Source: Hoeflea_A sp965216535
Lineage (GTDB): Bacteria > Pseudomonadota > Alphaproteobacteria > Rhizobiales > Rhizobiaceae
Assembly (NCBI GenBank): GCA_965216535.1
Contig: OZ244175.1
Location: 5,704,001 to 5,768,000, forward strand
Length of the DNA stretch: 64,000 bases
Direction of reading: 5' to 3'
The notes below the pieces were generated by a model that was not told the origin of the DNA, ran no database searches, and saw nothing but the letters and a program-made list of their open reading frames with translations. The position numbers were made by a program, and so were the translations under genes. Positions 1 through 8,278 of this stretch are shown here, piece after piece. Every line of letters starts with the position of its first letter. Position 1 is the stretch's first letter.

Positions 1-24
1 TTTTGAGGCGAGAGGCTTACGGGA

Positions 25-327
25 TCAGGCTGACAAACGCACCAGAATAGCTGTGGCGACGCCAGCGGCCATGGCCAGGGTTGCGTTGCGCTGCAAAACC
101 ATGATCACCAGTGCGGCGCCGACAGCACATTTCATGGCGACATCCCCATCGATTGCCGCCGGAGCGACGATTGAGATCAGCACCGCACCCGCCAATGCTT
201 CCAAGACCCTTTCCAGGCGTCGGGTGACCTTCATTGAGCTTACCGCAAGCAGACCGGCAATGCGGGTCAGATAGGTGGTCAGCGCTAGAACCAGAACCGC
301 CGCAAGAGCTGGAAGGTCAATCGTCAT
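25..327 (-). CDS. azlD: AzlD-family branched-chain amino acid exporter small subunit
   Basis: This is the small membrane subunit of an AzlCD-type exporter, a family known for branched-chain amino acid and analogue efflux in the inner membrane. The 100-residue product is hydrophobic almost throughout, with about three to four membrane segments, and has the family's TYLTRI motif near the N terminus. I chose the ATG at 327, which begins MTIDLP, over an upstream in-frame ATG at 369. The ATG at 327 lies inside the end of azlC and gives an 11-base overlap typical of translational coupling. The substrate is inferred from the family only. Confidence 0.85.
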   Translation of the reverse strand: MTIDLPALAAVLVLALTTYLTRIAGLLAVSSMKVTRRLERVLEALAGAVLISIVAPAAIDGDVAMKCAVGAALVIMVLQRNATLAMAAGVATAILVRLSA

Positions 328-1012
328 CTGCAAGTCCGGCCGCAATTCCGCCGGCAAGCGCACCGGCAATCACGTGCCAGTTGGCCGGACCCCAATTGTA
401 CGCGACCACCGATACGAAGGCCGCGACGAGCCACGGCATAGCGGTTTCGCGGCCTTTCCAGGAACCAACCAGCAGCGCTGCAAAGAAGGTTGGCATCAGA
501 ACATCGAGCCCGAATTGTCTCGGATCGGCAATCAGATCACCAAAAACCACACCTCCGCCGGTTCCAGCTACCCAGGCCAGCCAGAGCGCCAACCCGGCGC
601 CGACGAACACGCCGAGATCCCGCTCGCCTGCATCATAGGCCGCCTTTCCAGCCGCGAAATTCGCATCGCTGAGAACCGCAACCGCCGCAAGCCGCCGAGG
701 CCAGGTCAGGGGCCGCAACCAGGGAAACAGCGCAGCGCCCATCAAGGCGTGGCGGGCGTTGACGGCCAGCGACAGTAGCACCAGCGGGATCAGCGGAACC
801 GTAGCCCCCCAGATTTCGAGCACGGCAAACTGCGAGGTCCCGGCAAAAACCGTCGCGCTCATGAACACCGACTCTCCACCTGTAAGGCCACGCTCAACGG
901 AGGCGACACCAAATGCAAGACCGAAAGGGATCACGAACAACGCCACGGGTGCCATGTCCCGGGCTCCGCGGAGAATGCCGCGAATGGTGATTTCCGTTGG
1001 CGCTTGCTGCAT
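317..1012 (-). CDS. azlC: AzlC-family branched-chain amino acid exporter large subunit
   Basis: This is the large permease subunit of an AzlCD exporter. The 231 residues contain several hydrophobic segments and the family signature region around FAGTSQFA and NARHALMGA, which is typical of AzlC. The length matches the usual 230-250 residues. It is the first gene of a two-gene operon and overlaps azlD. Its start lies only 10 bases from an inverted repeat, CTAACC-N8-GGTTAG, in the gap to the divergent CGNR regulator gene, so transcription is probably controlled by that regulator. The family assignment is firm, but the exported substrate is not shown. Confidence 0.9.
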   Translation of the reverse strand: MQQAPTEITIRGILRGARDMAPVALFVIPFGLAFGVASVERGLTGGESVFMSATVFAGTSQFAVLEIWGATVPLIPLVLLSLAVNARHALMGAALFPWLRPLTWPRRLAAVAVLSDANFAAGKAAYDAGERDLGVFVGAGLALWLAWVAGTGGGVVFGDLIADPRQFGLDVLMPTFFAALLVGSWKGRETAMPWLVAAFVSVVAYNWGPANWHVIAGALAGGIAAGLADDD

Positions 1013-1021
1013 GGGCCATAC

Positions 1022-1041
1022 CTAACCTTATTACTGGTTAG
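1022..1041. promoter_or_regulatory. Candidate operator 1, CTAACC-N8-GGTTAG
   Basis: A perfect 6-base inverted repeat with an 8-base spacer sits just upstream of azlC. A second copy with the same spacer, AACC-N8-GGTTAG, lies at 1073-1090 near the divergent CGNR gene. The centres are 49 bases apart, close to five helical turns. Confidence 0.5.
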
Positions 1042-1072
1042 ATAACGCTAAGTGGTCTGCCGATTGATTGTC

Positions 1073-1090
1073 AACCGGTATTGCGGTTAG
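1073..1090. promoter_or_regulatory. Candidate operator 2, AACC-N8-GGTTAG
   Basis: This is the second copy of the inverted repeat found at 1022-1041. It keeps the AACC/GGTT arms, the 8-base spacer and the right-hand AG. It lies between the azlC start and the CGNR gene start, as expected for an autoregulated divergent promoter. Confidence 0.45.
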
Positions 1091-1122
1091 AATTCACGAC
1101 CGACAGTTCCGGGAAGAGAGGC

Positions 1123-1680
1123 ATGAGCGTTCCGTCGATTGACCGAATTGAGTTTCGTGGAGGCCGGCTCTGCCTCGACTTCATAAACACCACGAACTGG
1201 GTTTCAGATGACCCGGTTGACGATCGCCTGTCCGACACCGGAGCGCTGGCGACATGGCTAAAGCGGCAAGGTCTTGGCGTGCTTGATGACACCAAAGGAA
1301 ACCTCAATAAACTGACCGAGCTGCGCCGCATCGTTCGGCTGCTTTTCACCCGGCCCGAAGCCGTGACAAACGATCAGGTCGCCGAGTTCAATGCCATGCG
1401 AAACCACCCGGCTCCACTTGATCTGTCCGCCGGATCAGCGTCGCTCAAGGGCCCGATATCGGTCGAAACGGTCGCCAGGATCATTGCCGATTCCAGCGCG
1501 CAGTTGCTTCTCGCCAATCAAAGTGGACGGGTCAAAATGTGCCCCGGCGACCGCTGCGGATGGCTGTTTTTCGATGAGAGCCCAACCAACCGCCGCCGGT
1601 GGTGCTCAATGGCCGATTGCGGCAACAAGGCCAAGGCGAAGAGATTTTACCACGCGCATCGGAACCCCCAGGAAAGCTGA
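1123..1680 (+). CDS. CGNR zinc-finger / ABATE-domain putative transcription regulator
   Basis: This is a putative regulator of the ABATE plus CGNR type: an N-terminal putative ligand domain of about 120 residues followed by a C-terminal zinc finger thought to bind DNA. The N terminus has the family's GGRLCLDFINT-like segment. The C terminus has two Cys pairs (CPGDRC and WCSMADC) and CGNK in place of the usual CGNR. I chose the ATG at 1123 because a GGGAAGAGAGG Shine-Dalgarno precedes it; an in-frame upstream start at 1081 lacks one. It is divergent from azlCD with paired inverted repeats between them, so it probably controls azlCD and itself. The ligand is unknown. Confidence 0.85.
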   Translation: MSVPSIDRIEFRGGRLCLDFINTTNWVSDDPVDDRLSDTGALATWLKRQGLGVLDDTKGNLNKLTELRRIVRLLFTRPEAVTNDQVAEFNAMRNHPAPLDLSAGSASLKGPISVETVARIIADSSAQLLLANQSGRVKMCPGDRCGWLFFDESPTNRRRWCSMADCGNKAKAKRFYHAHRNPQES

Positions 1681-1733
1681 TTGCTATCGCGGTGGCGGCT
1701 TCCGTCCTTGGCCGAAGAAGGAACGAGAATGGC

Positions 1734-2072
1734 CTATTTGATTATCTCCATCTGAAATCTGGCGGACGTGTGTACGCTGATGATCTCCGTGGGGCCGTTT
1801 CCCGCAGTCACCAGTCGGTGCGGCGTATCGGCCGGAATGACCAGGATATCTCCCTCGCTCACAACGGCCTCGTCGTTTCCCACTGTTATGAGCGCCTGCC
1901 CCTGCCGAACAATGTAAACTTCATCATACGGGTGCTTGTGAGGAGGTGGACCTCTGCCGGCTTCGCCGACCTCGTTGAACAAAAAAGAAACGCCGGTATT
2001 GGCGTCCTGGCCTTCGAGTTTGCCGTTCCAGCCCTCGCCCGAGGCCCAGTCAGATCTCCGGAAAATCTTCAT
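1734..2072 (-). CDS. Small single-domain cupin protein
   Basis: A single cupin barrel of 112 residues. Cupin motif 1 is visible as PPPHKHPYDEVYIVRQGQ, with two His and a Glu as likely metal ligands. Motif 2 lies around GDILVIPADTPHR. Such stand-alone cupins may bind a metal and act as small enzymes or ligand sensors; nothing here fixes a substrate. The start at 2072 (MKIFRRSDW) has a GGAGG Shine-Dalgarno at a suitable distance, so I preferred it to a longer frame from 2195. The gene is divergent from the PLP decarboxylase gene, which leaves a shared promoter region of about 110 bases. Confidence 0.8.
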   Translation of the reverse strand: MKIFRRSDWASGEGWNGKLEGQDANTGVSFLFNEVGEAGRGPPPHKHPYDEVYIVRQGQALITVGNDEAVVSEGDILVIPADTPHRLVTAGNGPTEIISVHTSARFQMEIIK

Positions 2073-2183
2073 AGATAAGTACCTCCGGCGCACAGATTGG
2101 TTCAATTGGTCCGGCAACTCAATGTCCGCCAGTCCTGTCTTGCCGAATTGCCTATGTCGACTCCAACGCCTAGGCTGCCAGTC

Positions 2184-3560
2184 ATGAATGAGCATGATCG
2201 AAAACCCCTCCTCGAGGAGGCCGCCGAGCGCGGCATTCGCTACCTGGACACTCTGGATTCCCGACCCGTTTTTCCCCCGCAGGAGGCGATTTCTCGATTG
2301 GATGCGGCGCTGACGACCAGTCTTCCCGATGGTCCCGCCGATGCCCTGGACATCCTCGCGTTTCTCGATGAATTCGGATCTCCCGCGACGGTGGCGAATG
2401 CCGGCGGTCGGTATTTCGGCTTTGTCACCGGTGGGGCACTTCCCGCGACGGTCGCAGCGAGCTGGCTTGCGACGGCCTGGGACCAGAACTCATTCGGCCA
2501 TATGAGTTCTCCCGCCATCGCACTGTTCGAACAGGCCGCGCTGCGCTGGCTGAAGGATTGCCTGAAGCTGCCGGCGGATGCGGAAGGCGCGTTCACCACC
2601 GGGGCGACCATGGCGAATTTCACCTGCCTCGCGGCCGCTCGCCATGCGGTCCTGGAAAGCGCCGGTTGGGATGTCGAGAACCAAGGCCTGTTTGGCGCAC
2701 CGGAGATCAGAGTCATTGTTGGAGCGGAGGTCCACGCGTCCGTTCTCAAGGTCCTGGCCCTGCTCGGTATCGGTCGCGACAAACTGATCCGGGTTCCAGC
2801 CGATCGGCAGGGCCGGATGCGCGCCGACGCACTGCCGGCGATCGACGGACCGACGATCGTTTGCATACAGGCCGGCAACGTCAATTCCGGCGCATTCGAT
2901 CCGGCGACGCACATTGTTGCCGATGTTCGCCGGAAAGGCGCCTGGGTTCATGTCGATGGCGCGTTCGGGCTTTGGGCGCGCGCTTCAAGTGAATACGAAC
3001 ATCTGGCGGTCGGTTTGGACCTGGCGGATTCCTGGGCGACGGACGCTCACAAATGGCTCAATGTTCCCTATGATTGCGGCGCCGCGATCGTGCGCTCACC
3101 TGAAGCACTGCGGGCCGCCATGTCGATCAGCGGGTCATACCTTTTGCAGGGCGAACGCCGGGACGCCATCGATGTCACGCCCGACAGTTCCAGGCGGGCG
3201 CGGGCGGTCGACGTTTGGACGGCTCTGAAAAGCCTCGGACGTTTGGGAGTCGCGGAGCTTGTCGAACGCAACTGTAGCCAGGCTTCCTGGCTTGCGAAGC
3301 AATTGAATGATGCCGGCGTTGAGATCCTCAACGACGTGGTCCTCAACCAGGTCGTGGCGGCGTTCGGCGACGACGACGAAACAAAACGGGTCGTTGCCGC
3401 CCTTCAAGCCTCTGGCGAGTGCTGGTGCGGGGGGACGAACTGGCAGGGCCGTGATGCCATGCGGATCAGCGTCAGTTCATGGGCGACCACGCAATCGGAT
3501 ATGGATCGCACCCTGGCAGCGATCCTGCGCGCCAAGCTAAGGAATGATTTGCGCGCCTAG
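2184..3560 (+). CDS. PLP-dependent group II decarboxylase family protein
   Basis: A cytoplasmic pyridoxal-phosphate enzyme of the aspartate aminotransferase fold, group II decarboxylase family (glutamate, aromatic amino acid and related decarboxylases). The cofactor-binding Lys is visible in TDAHKWLNVPYD. Upstream, HVDGAFGLWA carries the Asp that contacts the PLP ring nitrogen. The product is 458 residues from the ATG at 2184. In-frame alternatives exist at 2154 and 2097, and none has a clear Shine-Dalgarno, so the start is uncertain. The 3' end overlaps the convergent peptidase gene by 24 bases. The substrate amino acid cannot be told from sequence alone. Confidence 0.85.
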   Translation: MNEHDRKPLLEEAAERGIRYLDTLDSRPVFPPQEAISRLDAALTTSLPDGPADALDILAFLDEFGSPATVANAGGRYFGFVTGGALPATVAASWLATAWDQNSFGHMSSPAIALFEQAALRWLKDCLKLPADAEGAFTTGATMANFTCLAAARHAVLESAGWDVENQGLFGAPEIRVIVGAEVHASVLKVLALLGIGRDKLIRVPADRQGRMRADALPAIDGPTIVCIQAGNVNSGAFDPATHIVADVRRKGAWVHVDGAFGLWARASSEYEHLAVGLDLADSWATDAHKWLNVPYDCGAAIVRSPEALRAAMSISGSYLLQGERRDAIDVTPDSSRRARAVDVWTALKSLGRLGVAELVERNCSQASWLAKQLNDAGVEILNDVVLNQVVAAFGDDDETKRVVAALQASGECWCGGTNWQGRDAMRISVSSWATTQSDMDRTLAAILRAKLRNDLRA

Positions 3561-5519
3561 CACGGCGTAGTCAAAACCGTCAGCGCGTCCTCCAAGCTGT
3601 CGGGCAAGAAAGCGTTCGATCAGGCGAAACATCAACATCTTCTGTTGCCAGGACATGTTTGCAAACGTGTGTCCCGCTCCGTCAATGACCTCGTAACGCA
3701 CATCCTTGCCAGCCGCCTGCAGCGCCTGGACCATGCGGTCGGACTGCTCGCGAATTACCCTGACGTCGTTCGATCCCTGGATGATCAGGATCGGGTTCTT
3801 CGCGGTCCCAGCGTTGTAGAGCGGCGACCGTCTGCGAATCTCCTCCAGATCCTCCGGGTCCTGCGGATCGCCGATATATTTGCGGTACCAGTCTGGCCAG
3901 CCGGTCCAGTAGACGGGAACCTCCAGCAACATGGTCGAAATGTCGCTGACCCCGTTGATGCTGACGCCGGCGGCAAAAAGCTCCGGATCTTGCGTCATGG
4001 CAGTGAGGGTTTTCAGGCCACCGAAACTTCCGCCCATGACGGCGATGCGCTGCGGATCGGCAATGCCCTGGTCGACAGCCCATTGGCGCGCATCGACGAC
4101 ATCCTGGTGCATCTTTTTGCTGACCTCTCCGACAGCAGCTTCTCGAAAGGCCCGGCCGTAGCCGCTGCTGCCGCGATAATTGACGTCGAGCACCGCATAG
4201 CCGCGGTTGGCGAGCAAGAGAGCCAGCCCGTTGAAGCCCCAGGCCGATCGGGCGACCGGTCCACCATGGACCAGCACCACCATCGGAGCAGGCCCGCTCA
4301 CGCCCAAAGGTCGGGTCAGGTAAGCCGGTATGATCAGTCCGTCGCTTGCCTCAATCTCCACGGGCTCCATGGGCGACAACGCCTTGGCCCGGTGGGCAAT
4401 CGCCGGTTCCTGTATGAGTTCGACCGAATTCGCCTCACTGTCCACCAGGTACTTGGTCCAACCGCTTGTATCCTGTTCGACTTCCCAGATCGCCTTGGAG
4501 AAATCGCGCGTTGCCGAGACAAGATGGAGGGATGCACCGGGCGGTACGCCAATCCTGTCTGTCATGCTCTCGACATCACGGTCGAAAAAGACCCTCTCCT
4601 GTCGGCCCGGGTAAGAGACCGCCATGATCGGATCACGGGTCTCGGGATGCAGTCTGACCGAACTCAGATCGACCTTGTCATGTGCAAAGACCACATCCTC
4701 GTCGCCGCTTTCCATATCCCGACGCACAAGTGCCATCTTGTCTCGCCCCAGATTGGAAAGGCCAAGCAGCCGACCATTCTCGTCGGGTTGAGACAGGACA
4801 AAGAATGACTCCTCCATTCCACCACGCGCGATCTCGCGCCACGCATCCGCTTCCCTGACCTCAACTTGCCATCGGCTGTCGTGACCCAGCGTCCGACGTG
4901 CAAAGACCTCACCGTTCCGGTCGAAAGACCAGCTCACTCCCCTCTCTGTTACAAGATCGAGTTCTTCGGAATCACCGGTATCGAGGTTCAGCCGGTAGAG
5001 ATCGAATTTGCTTCGGTCGCGGCCGTTATGGGCAATCAGGATTTCCGCGCCGCCCTCCGACGGGATCTCCGCGATGAACGATTTGACGTCCTTGCCGAAA
5101 TCGTAGGTGCGCGGCTCCGCCCCCTCTTTCGTGACATCAACCGAGACGATCTGATCGTTTTCCCAGCCATCGCGATCGGCGAGGTACAAAAGATAGCGGC
5201 TGTCGGCTGACCAGACGTACCAGCGCACCCTGTCCGGCGTGCGAAACACGTCCGAGCCGTCGGCGTCGAGATCGCGAACCCACAGGGCCGGTCTGAACCA
5301 TTTGCTTTCTAGCCAGGCAATACGCTTGCCGTCCGGCGACAGGCGGAACCGCCATTGCGAAGATGAATCGGCGTAAAATGCCCGCAGTGGCACCAGGTCC
5401 GGCAGTTGACCCCCAGTGAGAGCCGGGTGAGTCGCGGCGATCGGCCGATAGAGGAACAGGAGCCCGATGCCAGCCACGCCGACAACCAGGGCAACGGCCA
5501 TCAACATCCTTCGAATCAA
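3537..5519 (-). CDS. S9-family serine peptidase (prolyl oligopeptidase / acylaminoacyl peptidase type)
   Basis: An alpha/beta-hydrolase peptidase with an N-terminal seven-bladed propeller-like region and a C-terminal catalytic domain, 660 residues from the chosen start. The triad is visible as Ser498 in GGSFGG, Asp585 in SNDVR and His617 in GAGH. A hydrophobic stretch near residues 5-22 looks like a membrane anchor or signal, so the enzyme is probably exported or membrane-tethered. I chose the TTG at 5519 because AGGAGG lies 7 bases upstream; ATGs at 5537 and a few codons downstream are alternatives. It follows the MFS gene on the same strand after 55 bases. The peptide substrate is unknown. 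Confidence 0.85.
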   Translation of the reverse strand: MIRRMLMAVALVVGVAGIGLLFLYRPIAATHPALTGGQLPDLVPLRAFYADSSSQWRFRLSPDGKRIAWLESKWFRPALWVRDLDADGSDVFRTPDRVRWYVWSADSRYLLYLADRDGWENDQIVSVDVTKEGAEPRTYDFGKDVKSFIAEIPSEGGAEILIAHNGRDRSKFDLYRLNLDTGDSEELDLVTERGVSWSFDRNGEVFARRTLGHDSRWQVEVREADAWREIARGGMEESFFVLSQPDENGRLLGLSNLGRDKMALVRRDMESGDEDVVFAHDKVDLSSVRLHPETRDPIMAVSYPGRQERVFFDRDVESMTDRIGVPPGASLHLVSATRDFSKAIWEVEQDTSGWTKYLVDSEANSVELIQEPAIAHRAKALSPMEPVEIEASDGLIIPAYLTRPLGVSGPAPMVVLVHGGPVARSAWGFNGLALLLANRGYAVLDVNYRGSSGYGRAFREAAVGEVSKKMHQDVVDARQWAVDQGIADPQRIAVMGGSFGGLKTLTAMTQDPELFAAGVSINGVSDISTMLLEVPVYWTGWPDWYRKYIGDPQDPEDLEEIRRRSPLYNAGTAKNPILIIQGSNDVRVIREQSDRMVQALQAAGKDVRYEVIDGAGHTFANMSWQQKMLMFRLIERFLARQLGGRADGFDYAVLGAQIIP

Positions 5520-5574
5520 CGTATCGCCTCCTGTCATCGGGTCGCGGCCGATTAGCACGCATTGCGGACCGCGC

Positions 5575-7068
5575 CTACTGCTCGTTCTTGCTGGCAATTC
5601 CGGGCAGATAGACAAATGCCAATACGCTTGCCACTGCGCAAAGCGCGGCGGTGATCCACGCCACCGTCGCAAAGGCCCGATCGGTCGCCTCCTGGTGCAG
5701 CGAGGTGTCCGCCTCAAACGGTTGGCCGAAGCCGGCGGGACCACCGGCATAGTGATAGGTGGCCGCCGCGACACCGCCCATGGCTGCGACAGCGACAAGT
5801 CCGGCAACCCGACTGACCGCATTGTTGATGCCGGAAGCAGCACCTGCATCTTCGGAGGGTGCCGATCCCATGACGCTCGCCGAGAGCGGCGTCACAACCA
5901 TCATCATGCCGATCCCCATCAGGCACATGGACGGCAGCAGATGGCCCCAGAAATTCTGCCAATCGAAACCGAAGGCCAGCGAGGCATAGGCAACCGCTAC
6001 CAGCGCGCAACCACCCCCGATCAGCGGCGCGGGACCCGTGCGATTTATCAGACGGCCCATCAGGTTCGACCCGGCGGCTATTGCCACGGTGATGGGCAGG
6101 TACAGCACGCTAACCTGCACCTCCGGCAAATCCCAGCCGGTGATCAGAGCCATCGGCAGATAGAAAAACACCGCTGACAGAGAGAAATACAGCAGGAAGG
6201 TGACCGCGTTGGCCGCGCTGAATTCGCCGATGGCAAAAAGCCTCAGCGGCATCATCGGATGATCGGCACGTTGCTCCCAAAGCAGGAAAACGACGAAGAG
6301 CAGCGCCCCTGGCAATCCATAGAGCAGGATGTGGCCGGCACCAGCCAGTCCCTCCTCACCTTCCGGACCCGTCAGCGCCCAGGCAATGAGGCCGAGCGAC
6401 AGCGTTGCCAGGACGGCACCGTGCCGATCGAGAGAAACGTCGGAGACTGGCGCATCGTCGGGCACGCGAGCCAGCAGCATGTAGAGCGCGATCGCACCCA
6501 CCGGCAGATTGATGGCAAAGATCAATCGCCAGATTTCATCCTGACCGGTCGATAGCAACGCGCCGCCGAGAACCGGTCCTATGGCGGTGGTCAATGCGGA
6601 GGATGCGGCCCAGATGCCAATGGCCCGGGCTCGTTCTTCCTGAGGATAGGTCTTGGATATGATCGCCAGCGATCCCGGCACCATGATTGCCGCGCCGATG
6701 CCCTGAAGCGCGCGGGCTCCGATCAGGAATTGCGGACCGGGCGCGACCGCACAGGCGATCGAGGCCAGGACGAACAGGGCAATGCCCACCGAGAACAGCC
6801 GTCGGAGACCGTATTTGTCTCCGGCGGCACCGCCGACGAGTATCAATGCCGAGAGCGCCAGCATGTAGGCGTTGTTGATCCATTGCGCTTCGGTCAACGA
6901 GGCTCCCAGGCTCGAGCGGATCGCCGGGATTGCGATCGACACCACGGTCCCGTCGATGAAACCCATCGCCGACGCCAGGATGGCCGCGATCAGCACCAAG
7001 CGTCGACGACGTTGCGGACAGTAGGCCTGAAAGGCGGTATCGGCCGGATTGACGTGGATCGATGCCAT
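5575..7068 (-). CDS. MFS transporter, DHA2 (EmrB/QacA) drug:proton antiporter family
   Basis: An inner-membrane efflux pump of the major facilitator superfamily, 497 residues with about 14 hydrophobic segments. The DHA2 hallmark FIDGTVVSIAIPAIR is in the first membrane helix and motif A appears as GDKYGLRR after the second. The family exports drugs, dyes or toxic metabolites in exchange for protons. The start is 12 bases downstream of a cupin gene stop on the same strand, so the two are probably co-transcribed. No efflux-specific repressor is adjacent. The substrate cannot be predicted. Confidence 0.9.
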   Translation of the reverse strand: MASIHVNPADTAFQAYCPQRRRRLVLIAAILASAMGFIDGTVVSIAIPAIRSSLGASLTEAQWINNAYMLALSALILVGGAAGDKYGLRRLFSVGIALFVLASIACAVAPGPQFLIGARALQGIGAAIMVPGSLAIISKTYPQEERARAIGIWAASSALTTAIGPVLGGALLSTGQDEIWRLIFAINLPVGAIALYMLLARVPDDAPVSDVSLDRHGAVLATLSLGLIAWALTGPEGEEGLAGAGHILLYGLPGALLFVVFLLWEQRADHPMMPLRLFAIGEFSAANAVTFLLYFSLSAVFFYLPMALITGWDLPEVQVSVLYLPITVAIAAGSNLMGRLINRTGPAPLIGGGCALVAVAYASLAFGFDWQNFWGHLLPSMCLMGIGMMMVVTPLSASVMGSAPSEDAGAASGINNAVSRVAGLVAVAAMGGVAAATYHYAGGPAGFGQPFEADTSLHQEATDRAFATVAWITAALCAVASVLAFVYLPGIASKNEQ

Positions 7069-7080
7069 GGTTGGGTGCGA

Positions 7081-7551
7081 TCAACCGTCGGGTTGCAGGG
7101 GCGACCCGTCGCGCTTTGTGAATGTCTTGCCGGCTTTGGTCTTGGTCAGCAGCATGTCGACGTCGGAATAATGGCAACGGTCTTCGTTGGTCCGCGTACC
7201 GACGATCAGATAGGTGGCCGGTGCGTCCGTCCGGTTCTGCAGATGGTGCCCGTTGGCATCACCCGCCTTGAAGGCGGCCGCCTCCCCGGCCCGGATGATT
7301 TGATCCCCGGTGTCATCAATAAGGGTGACCTCGCCGGTGAGCACAAAGAGGAACTCGTCCTCGTTTTCGTGCCAATGGCGCAAGGACGAATAGGCATCCG
7401 GGTACAGGGTCTCCAGGTGCGCGCCGAACTGGGTCAGACCGCCGGCGTCACCCAACGATCGCATTTCGAAACGACCAAGATCATGGTCGTGGGGTGCGGG
7501 GTAATTCGAACTGACAAGCGGTTCGACGTCCGCGGGCTTGATGACTGGCAT
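7081..7551 (-). CDS. Cupin-domain protein upstream of the MFS pump
   Basis: A 156-residue single-cupin protein. Motif 1 is clear as RHWHENEDEFLFVLTGEV, with two His and Glu in metal-binding positions, and motif 2 lies around AFKAGDANGHHLQNR. The sequence resembles cupins annotated as sugar-isomerase-like or quercetinase-like, but no activity can be assigned. It is the first gene of a likely two-gene unit with the MFS pump. The 210 bases to the divergent hypothetical gene at 7762 contain a short palindrome, ATTTG-ATT-CAAAT, at 7676-7688. It is not closely related to the cupin at 1734. Confidence 0.8.
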   Translation of the reverse strand: MPVIKPADVEPLVSSNYPAPHDHDLGRFEMRSLGDAGGLTQFGAHLETLYPDAYSSLRHWHENEDEFLFVLTGEVTLIDDTGDQIIRAGEAAAFKAGDANGHHLQNRTDAPATYLIVGTRTNEDRCHYSDVDMLLTKTKAGKTFTKRDGSPLQPDG

Positions 7552-7761
7552 GTCAGGCTCCCACTGATTGGAGCGCCAAGCCTAACTCGACCAAACGTCA
7601 CAGACAATCGAGCGCGATCGGCGCCGCTTGTCGGTAAGGTGAATCAATTCAATCGCATGCAGGCGTATTCTCTGGATTTGATTCAAATGGGCGTTTTCCC
7701 AGGAATTGCATCTTTCGACCGGCGGTGATGTTGTGCCAGCCATCGTGACAGGAGACACAGC

Positions 7762-8100
7762 ATGGCGCAGGAAAGACCAATGATGGATATCGGCGTGGTT
7801 TACTACCGAATCCGCCCGTCGGGCGGCGAGATGGAGGCGACCTGGTACTCGACCCGTTATCCGGACGAAAAATGCGGAACGGGCCTTGCCAAAGGAGACA
7901 CGTCGAACGGGTTTCCGGGCGAGTATAGAATTACCTACTTCTTCGCCGATGGAACGCTTTCGGCTGAACTCGATCTGAGGATTGAGAAATCTGGTGACAT
8001 CTACAGCCTGGCCTACCTGGAGAAGGGCGAAACCCTGCTGGCCGGAGTCGGCTTCGAGACTCCCGAGGGACTGGTTGCCGGTTACCGGAAACTTGACTGA
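7762..8100 (+). CDS. Conserved-looking hypothetical protein, 112 residues
   Basis: I do not recognise a family. The product is small, soluble and predicted to be mostly beta strand, with alternating hydrophobic residues such as YRITYFFADGTLSAELDLRI and aromatic residues throughout. It has no signal peptide or membrane segment, and a single Cys. An AGGAGA Shine-Dalgarno lies a few bases before the ATG, and the codon use matches its neighbours, so I believe it is a real gene. It stands alone between a divergent cupin gene and the autotransporter promoter. A lipocalin-like ligand-binding fold is possible, but that is a guess. Confidence 0.65.
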   Translation: MAQERPMMDIGVVYYRIRPSGGEMEATWYSTRYPDEKCGTGLAKGDTSNGFPGEYRITYFFADGTLSAELDLRIEKSGDIYSLAYLEKGETLLAGVGFETPEGLVAGYRKLD

Positions 8101-8191
8101 TGCGTTTGTGGAAAGAGGGCCTGCCGGACGGCTTCTTGCGACCCGCACGCTCCGCTCTGGCGTGCATGTCGCCATCTGTCAAAAATACTAG

Positions 8192-8220
8192 TTGATGACA
8201 TTTCGTTAATAACGCAAGAT
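8192..8220 (+). promoter_or_regulatory. Putative promoter of autotransporter 1 (TTGATG-N17-CAAGAT)
   Basis: A TTGATG -35-like box and a CAAGAT -10-like box are separated by 17 bases. The same -10 hexamer and spacing occur before autotransporter 2 (15964-15992). In both copies the leader ORF begins about 59 bases after the -10 box. The conservation supports a real promoter, although the -10 is a weak match to the general consensus. Confidence 0.45.
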
Positions 8221-8235
8221 CGCGCTCAAGCGCGA
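8220..8235 (+). promoter_or_regulatory. 5'-UTR hairpin before leader ORF 1
   Basis: A perfect stem TCGCGC / GCGCGA with a TCAA loop lies right after the -10 box. The second autotransporter has a hairpin of different sequence at the same place (15999-16017). Confidence 0.35.
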
Positions 8236-8278
8236 GAATCAATCGGCGATGCATGTCTCGAGCCACGGGGGAAACATC

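Noticed and set aside
3645..4808. 387-codon frame opposite the S9 peptidase gene
   Set aside because: The minus-strand peptidase frame carries clear catalytic motifs; the antisense frame shows none.
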